Below, piece after piece: positions 57,278 through 64,000 of a stretch of 64,000 bases of DNA. Below the pieces are notes generated by a model, which searched no databases, was not told where the DNA came from, and worked only from the letters and a program-made list of their open reading frames with translations. The stretch is from CAVREM01 sp963728825 (GTDB lineage: Bacteria; Acidobacteriota; Vicinamibacteria; Vicinamibacterales; CAVVIG01): NCBI GenBank assembly GCA_963728825.1, contig CAVSLA010000004.1, positions 1,488,001 to 1,552,000 on the forward strand, read 5' to 3'. Made by a program: the position numbers and the translations under genes. Position 1 is the first letter of the stretch, and each line of letters opens with the position of its first letter.

Positions 57278-58115
57278 ATGCCTGGCATGATCGAGCGGCG
57301 CGCGCAGGCGCGCGCCGCAAACGACGAGCGGTGGCGAACGGCGCTGACATCGATCGCGCCGAACAGCATCCTCATCCGCGGCTATGCGGTCGACGAGCTG
57401 ATGGGACGGCTGTCGTTCGCCGATGCGGTCTACCTGCTGCTGATGGGCGAACTGCCCTCGCCGGCCATCGGCCGGATGCTGAACGCCGTGCTGGTCTCGA
57501 CGCTGGATCACGGTGTGACGCCGCCGTCGACGCTCGCTGCCCGGAACGTTGCCACGACCGGTGCGCCGCTGAAGGACTGCGTCGCCGCGGGCATTCTGGC
57601 GTTCGGGCCGCATCACGGCGGGGACATCGAGTCGTGCATGCGCTTTCTCGATGCCGGTCTGACGCTGGTCCGCGGTGGCCAGCACCATTCACCAGGCGGC
57701 CGAGACGCTGATCGACGAGTGTCTGAAGGACGGGCAATCGCCGCCCGGGTTCGGCCACCGCTTCCATACCCGCGATCCCCGCGCGGCGCGCCTGTTCCAG
57801 ATGGCGCTGGAGCTCGAGCTCGAAGGCGAGCATGTCCGGATGATCCGAGCAACCGAGCGCGTGCTGGATTCGCGAAAGGAAGACATCGGCCGACAGCTTC
57901 CGGTCAACGTCGATGGCGCGATCGCGGCGATCTCCGCCGATCTCGGGTTTGCTTACGAGCTGGGCAATGCGATCTTCCTCATCTCGCGGCTGCCCGGCCT
58001 GATCGCGCACGCCCACGAGGAACGGGCCCGGCAGGCGCCGATGCGGCAGATCGATCCCAAGGATCACGACTACGACGGCTCGAATGCCCGGCGTTTGCCC
58101 GAGACTCGGAAGTAG
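57278..58115 (+). CDS. Citrate-synthase-superfamily protein (citryl-CoA lyase-like), apparent frameshift
   Basis: A short member of the citrate synthase fold. The N-terminal part (NSILIRGYAVDELMGRLSFA, DAVYLLLMGELPS, GPHHGGDIESCMRFLDAG) and the C-terminal part (STIHQAAETLIDECLKDGQS, PPGFGHRFHTRDPRAARLFQ, LPVNVDGAIAAISADLGFAY) are in different frames. Removing one C at 57670-57671 joins LTLV-AVASTIHQ and gives 278 residues. Full citrate synthases are ~400 residues; this length and the GFGHRFHTRDPRA segment suggest the citryl-CoA lyase group. Substrate not proven. It follows upp by 20 bases. Confidence 0.8.
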
Positions 58116-58140
58116 GGACAATTGGCGGGTTGGTGGGTTT

Positions 58141-58202
58141 GGTGAATTGGAGCTGATCGATCTCTGAATTCACCAACTCTCCAATTCACCAACTCTCCAA
58201 TT
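58141..58202. repeat. Tandem 16-bp repeat with inverted partner before tRNA-Val
   Basis: AATTCACCAACTCTCC occurs twice in tandem (58167-58182 and 58183-58198). GGTGAATTGGAG (58141-58152) is an exact reverse complement of CTCCAATTCACC (58179-58190), so a 12-bp hairpin can form. It could terminate the upp operon or separate it from the tRNA. AT-rich compared with its surroundings. Confidence 0.6.
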
Positions 58203-58210
58203 CTGATTGC

Positions 58211-58287
58211 GGGCGCTTAGCTCAGCTGGTTAGAGCGCGTGCTTCACACGCACGAGGTCATAGGTTCGAGTCCTATAGCGCCCACCA
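58211..58287 (+). tRNA. tRNA-Val (anticodon CAC)
   Basis: A 77-base cloverleaf with encoded CCA: acceptor GGGCGCT / AGCGCCC, D-arm TAGCTCAGCTGGTTAGAGC, anticodon stem CGTGC-TTCACAC-GCACG with CAC, and T-arm TAGGTTCGAGTCCTA. Reads valine GUG codons. No duplicated 3' end is seen nearby. Confidence 0.95.
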
Positions 58288-58384
58288 CCCCCAGCGTCGC
58301 CCCCTGATTCTGTTCTTCGTCGGCGTGGTCGTCTGCTTTTGGCGCGCGGTTGTCGCTCACGACCTGCGCGATCCCTGAACCGTC

Positions 58385-58618
58385 CTAGCTGCAAGGCACG
58401 GCGGCAAGAAAGTTGCGCGGGCTGCTGCCCGTCCGTTCAGCGCTGGACACGATCACCACGCATGCTCCGCGTTGGCTGACGTGTTCCACGATAAAACCGC
58501 TGCTCGTCCTGATGACGACTTCTGACTCTTGTGCCGCCGTGGCACGGATGGCCGCTGACACGCCGAGCATGGACAAAGCAGTGATAACTGCTGCGACGCA
58601 GGCGCGCGATCTCGTCAT
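58385..58618 (-). CDS. Small secreted protein
   Basis: 77 residues from ATG 58618, preceded by a strong GGGAGG Shine-Dalgarno. The N-terminus is a signal peptide (TRSRACVAAVITALSMLGVS, cleavage near ATA-AQE). The mature part of ~45 residues (VVIRTSSGFIVEHVSQRGAC, VVIVSSAERTGSS) contains two cysteines. No family recognised. It is followed on the same strand, upstream, by another secreted protein. Confidence 0.55.
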   Translation of the reverse strand: MTRSRACVAAVITALSMLGVSAAIRATAAQESEVVIRTSSGFIVEHVSQRGACVVIVSSAERTGSSPRNFLAAVPCS

Positions 58619-58669
58619 ATGACCTCCCAATCCTGTCGTGTCCGACCCCCAGCGTCAGTCTCACGGCTG

Positions 58670-59185
58670 CTACCGTCCGAGCCGTGCGCTCACCGTTCGC
58701 TCGAAGTGGACGCCGCTGCGGTCCACGAAATTCAGGCGTCCGGACATCAGATGCGGCGTTCCGGTGAAGCCGCAGCCGAATTGCGGTTGAAACGCGAAGC
58801 TTCGTCTCTTCCCGGAGGCGATGATCGGGGACCCGAACAGCACCGTGAGGTCGTGCTGGCTCAACGCCACCGGCGAAACGAAGCCGGTGGTGTCGACGAA
58901 CTGCAGTCCGACTTCCTTCAATGTCAGATCTGCGCCGATCGAATCGACGACGATCGAGAAGTGAGAGCGAAACGTTGATCCGAAGGGACAACCGCGGATC
59001 GGCATGATCTGGAATGGCAGCGTCGTCGACGGGATCACCATCGCGTTTACGGAGTGTGATGGCGATGACAGATTACCGCCTGCGGCGATCGGCATGACGG
59101 AGTCCTGGTCATCGCACGCCGCGAGCAGAAGCGGCAGCACGAGGACCACGAACGCATACCGCCGGCTGGGGGAACGAAACGACAT
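58670..59185 (-). CDS. Putative lipoprotein of unknown function
   Basis: 171 residues with a good GGAGG Shine-Dalgarno and a lipoprotein signal (RYAFVVLVLPLLLAACDD, lipobox LAAC). The mature part is beta-rich (STFRSHFSIVVDSIGADLTL, FVSPVALSQHDLTVLF, AFQPQFGCGFTGTPHLMSGR) with two cysteines that could pair. No recognised domain. Probably surface or periplasmic. Confidence 0.6.
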   Translation of the reverse strand: MSFRSPSRRYAFVVLVLPLLLAACDDQDSVMPIAAGGNLSSPSHSVNAMVIPSTTLPFQIMPIRGCPFGSTFRSHFSIVVDSIGADLTLKEVGLQFVDTTGFVSPVALSQHDLTVLFGSPIIASGKRRSFAFQPQFGCGFTGTPHLMSGRLNFVDRSGVHFERTVSARLGR

Positions 59186-59268
59186 GCGGCACCTCCGGGT
59201 AAAGAAGATGATTTCTGCGCAGCTTCGTCAAGCAGAGCCGCTTACCTCAGCCGCGGGCGAGCTGTTCC

Positions 59269-60276
59269 TCAGTCGCGCAGCCAGAACCTCATGATGTCGG
59301 TCACGGCACCCTCGGCAAAGCAGACGGCTCGCAGCCGGTAATACTGCCCTGAGGGACTTCGGCTGTATTGCCAGCACGTCTGGTTCGCGTCGCCCAGAAT
59401 CGCGCGCGCCGCCGATGCGGCCTGGCCGACCTCGACACCCCGGGCCTGGCAGGCCTGAGCGTCGCGCACATCGACGACGCGATCGTCTTCGATGAACACT
59501 AGAAAACATGCGTCCCGCTGATTCGACGGGTAAACCCATCCGATTCGTAGAGGTTCGCCGAGAGCGTCTCCCACCTGGCGGTCGGACGCCCCGATCGATA
59601 TTCGATTCAGGCCGCGATCGGTGTAGCCAGACGCATATTCAGTGTCTTCACGCAGCACCGCACCAACCGCGGTCTCCCGGACGGCACCGCTCAATGGAGA
59701 CAACATGATCAGGACGCCCGCGGCGCAGGCCAGCACGACCACCCGTCTGCGCTGCCAGAGCCCACGCAACCTTTCGGGCCACAGCGCCCAGACTGCCAGG
59801 ACGCTGAACTGCAGGAGCTCCACCGCGGCGACGGCCATCCCGAATGGCGAAAAAAACGCGAGTCCAATTGGCGCCACCGCAATCGGGTTCCAGGGCGCGA
59901 AGTATCGCGTCAGATCGAAGGGCCACAATAGTGCGCAACCGAGGCCGCCGTCCGTGAGCGTATCGAGCAACGCGTGGCTCACAAGCACGGCGGACGCCAG
60001 CAGGCCTGTGCGCACGAATGGCAGCCTGACGGCGGTACCGGCGATGCCGATCATCAGGCCGAGGACCAGTGAGAAGGCGATTGAATGGGTTGCCCCTCGA
60101 TGTCCCCAGGGATCTTCATAGCGAACGCCGAGTCCGAATCCGACGACATCGGCATCGGGAAGCAGCGAGAGGGCCGACCAGAACAGGATGGCCACCCATG
60201 GCAGCCGAGGCGCGACGCCGCGACGATGGACCCGCGCCGCCGCCATAGCGACCGCGATGTGACCGAGGCTTGCCAC
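59269..60276 (-). CDS. YdjM/DUF457-like membrane-bound metal-dependent hydrolase with C-terminal extension
   Basis: 335 residues. Residues 1-~200 are the YdjM/LexA-binding membrane hydrolase type: MASLGHIAVAMAAARVHRRG, SLLPDADVVGFGLGV, WGHRGATHSIAFSLVLG and SHALLDTLTDGGLGCALLWP, with conserved His/Asp likely binding metal. Several membrane helices are present. After a helix at ~178-198 (VVVLACAAGVLIMLSPLSG), ~135 extra residues follow (SIGASDRQVGDALGEPLRIG, VVDVRDAQACQARG) that resemble periplasmic SmpA/BamE-like turns (weak). Enzymatic role unproven. Confidence 0.8.
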   Translation of the reverse strand: MASLGHIAVAMAAARVHRRGVAPRLPWVAILFWSALSLLPDADVVGFGLGVRYEDPWGHRGATHSIAFSLVLGLMIGIAGTAVRLPFVRTGLLASAVLVSHALLDTLTDGGLGCALLWPFDLTRYFAPWNPIAVAPIGLAFFSPFGMAVAAVELLQFSVLAVWALWPERLRGLWQRRRVVVLACAAGVLIMLSPLSGAVRETAVGAVLREDTEYASGYTDRGLNRISIGASDRQVGDALGEPLRIGWVYPSNQRDACFLVFIEDDRVVDVRDAQACQARGVEVGQAASAARAILGDANQTCWQYSRSPSGQYYRLRAVCFAEGAVTDIMRFWLRD

Positions 60277-60333
60277 TGCTCTCTGCGAGAAGCTCTAGCT
60301 TACAGCTGGATCAGGCATTGCACGCAGTTCCGC

Positions 60334-60756
60334 ATGGCAAAACTAGCTCGAGAGATCATGACGCCGTCTCCAGCGGTGTGCACTCCCAACACGACGCTCG
60401 ATGAGGTCGCCAAGTTGATGCGGCAGAACGACTGCGGGGAAATCCCGGTGGTCGACTCCGCGGAGCGCCCGATTGGCGTCGTCACCGACCGCGACATCGT
60501 CTGCCGCGTCGTGGCGGAAGGCAAGAACCCGATGGCTTACACGGCGGATCGATGCATGTCGCAGCCGGTCGTCACGGTCACGACCGAGACGCCGGTCGAA
60601 GAAGTCATCAACACGATGGAAAAGCATCGCATCAGACGCGTCCCGGTGGTCGACGAGACCGGCGCCTGCACCGGGATCATCGCCCAGGCGGACGTCGCCT
60701 GGGAGGAGCGTCTGAGCGAAGTCGGCGAGCTGGTTCGCGAAGTCTCGCGCGAATAG
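60334..60756 (+). CDS. CBS-domain pair protein
   Basis: 140 residues from ATG 60334 made of two CBS domains: REIMTPSPAVCTPNTTLDEV with IPVVDSAERPIGVVTDRDIV, then CMSQPVVTVTTETPVEEVIN with RRVPVVDETGACTGIIAQAD. Such stand-alone proteins bind adenine nucleotides and often act in stress signalling. The open frame continues upstream through the divergent gene region, but this ATG gives the family N-terminus. It is separated by ~50 bases from the next PadR gene. Confidence 0.9.
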   Translation: MAKLAREIMTPSPAVCTPNTTLDEVAKLMRQNDCGEIPVVDSAERPIGVVTDRDIVCRVVAEGKNPMAYTADRCMSQPVVTVTTETPVEEVINTMEKHRIRRVPVVDETGACTGIIAQADVAWEERLSEVGELVREVSRE

Positions 60757-60765
60757 CCGCACCAC

Positions 60766-60795
60766 TTGACGCGCCAGCGGGCGTTGCTCTATCGT
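60766..60795 (+). promoter_or_regulatory. Promoter of the PadR-ADOP 3 pair
   Basis: -35 TTGACG (60766-60771), an 18-bp spacer and -10 TATCGT (60790-60795), nearly identical to the trp operon promoter. The ATG at 60809 is 13 bases downstream, leaving a leader of about 6 bases. Confidence 0.6.
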
Positions 60796-60808
60796 CTGTT
60801 CCACTGGC

Positions 60809-61156
60809 ATGCCAAGTGAAGGCCCGTCGCGCGTCGAACTCCTGCAGGGGACACTCGACCTGATCGTGCTGCGCGCCCTGGCGACGATGGGGCCGCAGCA
60901 CGCCTACGCGCTGGCGAGGCGGCTGGAGGAAGTCGCCGAACATCCACTGCTGCTCAACCAGGGCACGCTCTACCCTGCGCTCGTCCGCCTCGAGCAGAAG
61001 GGGTGGATCAAGGGCGCCTGGGGCAGGACCGAGAGCAACCGGGAAGCGAAGTTCTACGACATCACGCGCAGCGGGGCCAAAGCGCTCGATCGTCAGACCG
61101 CCCGCTGGCGACGGCTGTCGGCGCTGGTCGAAAAACTCCTGCTCGGCACGTCGTGA
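60809..61156 (+). CDS. PadR-family transcriptional regulator (pair with ADOP 3)
   Basis: 115 residues with the PadR winged helix (LLQGTLDLIVLRALATMGPQ, HAYALARRLEEVAEHPLLLN, QGTLYPALVRLEQKGWIKGA, KFYDITRSGAKALDRQTARW). This is the standard Acidobacteria form that precedes ADOP genes; it overlaps the ADOP start by four bases. The sequence is clearly different from the PadR at 37508, so the two pairs are separate paralogues. Confidence 0.92.
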   Translation: MPSEGPSRVELLQGTLDLIVLRALATMGPQHAYALARRLEEVAEHPLLLNQGTLYPALVRLEQKGWIKGAWGRTESNREAKFYDITRSGAKALDRQTARWRRLSALVEKLLLGTS

Positions 61157-63876
61157 TCGCCTGGTTTCGCCGCATCGGCTGCCAGATCTCCAACCTCATT
61201 CGGCCGCGCCGCGCCGAGAGCGCGTTCGATCGCGAGCTCGCGTCGCATCTCGATCTGCTGACCGATGAATATCTCAGCCAGGGATTGAATCCTGCCGCAG
61301 CGGCAGCGGCCGCGCGACAGGCGCTCGGCGGCGTCGGGCGGGCCAGAGAGCTGCACCGCGGGGCGCGGTCGGTGCGATGGCTTGACGACACTGTCCGTGA
61401 TTTTCAGTATGCGCTGCGTTCGCTCCGACGGACCCCTGCGTGGACAGCGCTCGCCGTTCTTACTCTGGCACTCGGCATCGGCGCCAACACCGCGATCTTC
61501 AGCGTCGTCAACGCGGTCCTGCTTCGACCCTTGCCCTATGTCGAGGGCGATCAATTGGTCCGGGGGAGGGTTCGGGTGCCGCCCGAGCAATTCCGGCCCG
61601 GGATGCGGACCGCGCTTCGCGCTGCGGAAGTCGTCGAGCTTAGAAAGCGAACGCGTACGCTGTCGCACGCCGGCCTGCAGACGCTCGCGTTCGGTGCCAT
61701 CACCGACACCACTGGAACCGTGCGGCTGGAGGGCGCGCGCGTCTCGCCGGCAATCTTCGAGATGCGGGGGGTGCCGCCTCTCATCGGACGATCCTTCGAT
61801 GCATCCGACGAGAAACCCGGCGGGGACAACGTCATCGTTCTCAGTGAAACCACGTGGCGGCGATATTTCGACGGCGATCCCGCGGCGATCGGCCGGACCG
61901 TCGTGCTCGAAGACGTCTTCGCAACGCGAGGCCGCCCGATTGCCTCTGAAGAGCGCCGCCGTTATTCGATCGTCGGCGTCATGCCGCTCGCATACGGTGC
62001 CGGCGATACCCCGTTCCAGTTCTGGATTCCGTTCGCCTTGCCGATCACCGCCGCTGCTCCGCAGCCGGCCTCCGGGTTGGTGGCTCGGCTCGCCGCCGGC
62101 GTTTCCCCAGAGACAGCGGCGGCGGAAGTTGGCGCCATCGTCACTGATCTTCTCGCGCTGCCGTCAGGGACGGCGTACGAGTTCGTGCGCGATCATGACG
62201 AGCTGGTGACTCCCGTCAGACCGGCGCTGCTCCTGCTGATGGCGGCAGTCGTGTTCGTCCTGCTGATTGCCTGCGTCAACGTCACGAACCTGCTGCTCGC
62301 CCGAACGGCATCTCGGCAGCGGGAGATCGCGATCAGGGTGGCTCTGGGCGCCGGACGCTCGAGAGTAGTGCGGCAGCTGCTGATTGAAAGCGCGACGCTG
62401 GCCGCGGCCGGGAGCATCGCCGGCACGGCGTTCGCTTTCGGTGCGGTTCAACTGCTCCGCTCGCTCGCGACCACACTCTCCCGGATGGATCTTGGCATCC
62501 AGCTCCCTTTTCCACGACTCGATGAAATCGCGGTCGACGCGACGGCGCTCGCTTATGCGATCGCGGTCTCGCTTGCCGCCGGCGTCGGATGCGGCCTGGC
62601 ACCAGCGCTGTGGTTCAGCCGGCCGCGCGTCGAAGCGTTGAAGCAGAGCGCGGCGCTCACTTCGAGCGGACCAGGGTTCGCCCGTAACCGGCTGCGCGCC
62701 TTGCTGGTCGTCACGGAAATCGCCATGGCGCTGGTTCTGCTGATCGGGGCGGGACTTCTGATCCGCAGTTTCAGAACGCTGGTCAGCGGCGACCGCGGTT
62801 ACACCGCGAACCAGGTCATCACCTTCCAGGTGGGCCTGCCGACCGATCGGTACCCACCAGACCGGCTGAAACCGTTTGCGGACGATCTTGTCAACCGTCT
62901 GCGGACGGTCCCCGGCGTACGCGCGGCCGCGTTCGCACGGCAGGTGCCGCTGATCGCGATCGAGGAAAGCGCGTCGTTTCGACCTCGGGTGGATGCGCCG
63001 ATGCCGCCAGCAGGACCCGGCGCCGATGCGCGTCTGGTGAGCTGGGGATATTTCGAGGTGATGAGGATTCCGATGGTCGCCGGACGCGGCCTTCAGGAAT
63101 CGGACGCTGCGGGGGCCACTCGCGTACTGGTCATCAACGAGGCGCTCGCCCGCCGTGACTTCGCGGCGGCCGATCCGATCGGCCGGCTCGTCTACGCGGG
63201 CCGCGATGCTGAGCCGTGGGTCATCGTCGGCGTGGCGAAGGACATCCGGCAGAATGGCCTCGACCAGCCGCCGCGTCCACAGTTCTTCGCTGACTATCGC
63301 CAGTGGCCCGAGCAGAACGGTCCCTCGTTCACCTTTCTGGGTCCCTACTACGCGGTTCGACATGACGGCGACGAAGTCGGCGTCGTCGGGCGCGTTCGCG
63401 AAACTCTCCGTCTGGCCGATCCGGAGGCCGGCCTCTTCAACGTCGCGACGATGAATCAGATCGTGTCGAACCGCGTGTCGCGCCCGAGGATGTACGCGGT
63501 GCTGCTGGGGCTATTTGCGGCGGTGGCAGCGATCCTGGCGCTGATCGGGCTCTACGGTGTGATGGCCTATTCGGTGACGCAGCGGACCCGCGAAATCGGC
63601 ATCCGGATCGCGCTCGGCGCGCGGCGGGTGGAGGTCATGCGGCTGGTGCTCGGGCAGAGCCTGCTTCTCACTTTGATCGGAATCATCGCGGGAGTGGCGG
63701 GCGCGGCCATGATGGCCGGGATTCTCCGGGGCCTGTTGTACGGCGTCGAACCGCTCGACGTGTCAACCTTCGCCGTCGTGGCGCTGGTGTTCGCCGCGAC
63801 AGCGCTGGCCGCCGCCTACGTCCCGGCGCGCCGCGCGACCAGGGTCGACCCGCTTCTGGCGATCCGCAGCGAGTGA
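61153..63876 (+). CDS. ADOP/MacB-type ABC transporter permease (copy 3)
   Basis: 907 residues from GTG 61153. The N-terminal ADOP region (SAFDRELASHLDLLTDEYLS, ARQALGGVGRARELHRGARS, DDTVRDFQYALRSLRRTPAW) leads to a helix (TALAVLTLALGIGANTAIFS), a periplasmic MacB_PCD domain (YSIVGVMPLAYGAGDTPFQF), an FtsX domain with SRQREIAIRVALGAGRSRVV, a second periplasmic domain and a final FtsX domain (RTREIGIRIALGARRVEVMR) ending in ATRVDPLLAIRSE. No ATPase gene is present. It follows its PadR regulator directly. Confidence 0.92.
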   Translation: MIAWFRRIGCQISNLIRPRRAESAFDRELASHLDLLTDEYLSQGLNPAAAAAAARQALGGVGRARELHRGARSVRWLDDTVRDFQYALRSLRRTPAWTALAVLTLALGIGANTAIFSVVNAVLLRPLPYVEGDQLVRGRVRVPPEQFRPGMRTALRAAEVVELRKRTRTLSHAGLQTLAFGAITDTTGTVRLEGARVSPAIFEMRGVPPLIGRSFDASDEKPGGDNVIVLSETTWRRYFDGDPAAIGRTVVLEDVFATRGRPIASEERRRYSIVGVMPLAYGAGDTPFQFWIPFALPITAAAPQPASGLVARLAAGVSPETAAAEVGAIVTDLLALPSGTAYEFVRDHDELVTPVRPALLLLMAAVVFVLLIACVNVTNLLLARTASRQREIAIRVALGAGRSRVVRQLLIESATLAAAGSIAGTAFAFGAVQLLRSLATTLSRMDLGIQLPFPRLDEIAVDATALAYAIAVSLAAGVGCGLAPALWFSRPRVEALKQSAALTSSGPGFARNRLRALLVVTEIAMALVLLIGAGLLIRSFRTLVSGDRGYTANQVITFQVGLPTDRYPPDRLKPFADDLVNRLRTVPGVRAAAFARQVPLIAIEESASFRPRVDAPMPPAGPGADARLVSWGYFEVMRIPMVAGRGLQESDAAGATRVLVINEALARRDFAAADPIGRLVYAGRDAEPWVIVGVAKDIRQNGLDQPPRPQFFADYRQWPEQNGPSFTFLGPYYAVRHDGDEVGVVGRVRETLRLADPEAGLFNVATMNQIVSNRVSRPRMYAVLLGLFAAVAAILALIGLYGVMAYSVTQRTREIGIRIALGARRVEVMRLVLGQSLLLTLIGIIAGVAGAAMMAGILRGLLYGVEPLDVSTFAVVALVFAATALAAAYVPARRATRVDPLLAIRSE

Positions 63877-63888
63877 GGGGTCGTCCGG

Positions 63889-64000
63889 CTACGAGCTCTT
63901 CTTGAGCTGCGCGATGAGCGCCATGAGCATCTCCGCATAGCGCTCGTCGGCGCCGGCGAAGATCTTCATGTACTCCTGTTCGGACAGCTTCTGGCGGCCC
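63889..64000 (-). CDS. C-terminal end of an unidentified protein (runs off the window)
   Basis: On the minus strand an open frame enters from the right edge and stops at 63889: RQKLSEQEYMKIFAGADERY then AEMLMALIAQLKKSS. Only ~36 residues are visible, with helical, charged character. I do not recognise the family. It converges on ADOP 3, with 12 bases between the stops. Confidence 0.55.
   Translation of the reverse strand, partial: GRQKLSEQEYMKIFAGADERYAEMLMALIAQLKKSS

Noticed and set aside
58167..58198. CRISPR-like tandem repeat.
   Set aside because: Only two 16-bp units exist, directly abutting with no spacer, and there are no cas genes; it is a simple duplication that forms a hairpin.

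Overview
The window is GC-rich, densely coded bacterial chromosome. No rRNA is present, so the taxon is inferred from gene content. Three very large 'acidobacterial duplicated orphan permease' (ADOP) genes (22775, 37867, 61153), two of them coupled to PadR regulators, plus the SpoIVB-like secreted peptidase, PASTA and Mla genes, point to Acidobacteriota, probably a soil lineage such as Vicinamibacteria. This is inference, not proof.

Layout. 1-6680 (minus): one aromatic amino acid operon transcribed leftwards, with an attenuator-type leader containing a WWWYW peptide, then an aroD-aroE fusion, trpE, trpG, trpD, trpC, trpF, trpB. 6700-13870: a SpoIVB-family peptidase, a beta-propeller protein, an ECF sigma/anti-sigma pair and a TPR protein. 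13870-16660 (minus): an orphan Dpp-type permease pair, an exported methyltransferase-like protein and a secreted protein. 17000-25440: a BlaI repressor with an M56 protease carrying a second metallopeptidase domain, a 1130-residue sigma-54 activator, and ADOP 1. 25640-34040 (plus): aroC, def, fmt, rsmB, a PASTA protein, rpe, a thioesterase, a nucleotide-sugar epimerase, bamD and a secreted protein. 34040-37260: pgsA, then a sugar nucleotidyltransferase and phosphomannomutase, then tRNA-Gly(CCC). 37260-40700: a PadR-ADOP cassette bounded on the right by a copy of the tRNA-Gly 3' end. 40700-46530: SodC, a ferritin-like protein, a small charged protein, a BON/beta-barrel lipoprotein and an MlaEFD lipid-transport set. 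46600-53100: a KdpE/KdpD-like two-component pair, a TetR regulator with tandem operators, and a molybdenum hydroxylase resembling 4-hydroxybenzoyl-CoA reductase (hcrCAB order). 53190-58120: nucleoside/pentose salvage: deoC and rpiB, both with unusual N-terminal extensions, hpt, an exported MtaD-like amidohydrolase, upp and a citrate-synthase-family lyase. 58210-64000: tRNA-Val(CAC), two small secreted proteins, a YdjM-like membrane protein, a CBS protein, PadR plus ADOP 3, and the end of an unidentified gene.

Three points stand out. (1) The trp leader has a complete stall/antiterminator/terminator arrangement readable base by base. (2) DeoC begins with a helix closely resembling the PduP encapsulation peptide, and its partner RpiB also has an N-terminal module; this DERA-RpiB pairing is the core of sugar-phosphate-utilising bacterial microcompartments, yet no shell gene is in the window. 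(3) Eight otherwise intact housekeeping-type genes carry single-base frameshifts, and each has a length divisible by three once one base is corrected. That looks like uncorrected sequencing indels rather than decay. Several genes also appear to start leaderless, a few bases after a -10 element, and in two divergent pairs the -10 boxes overlap each other.
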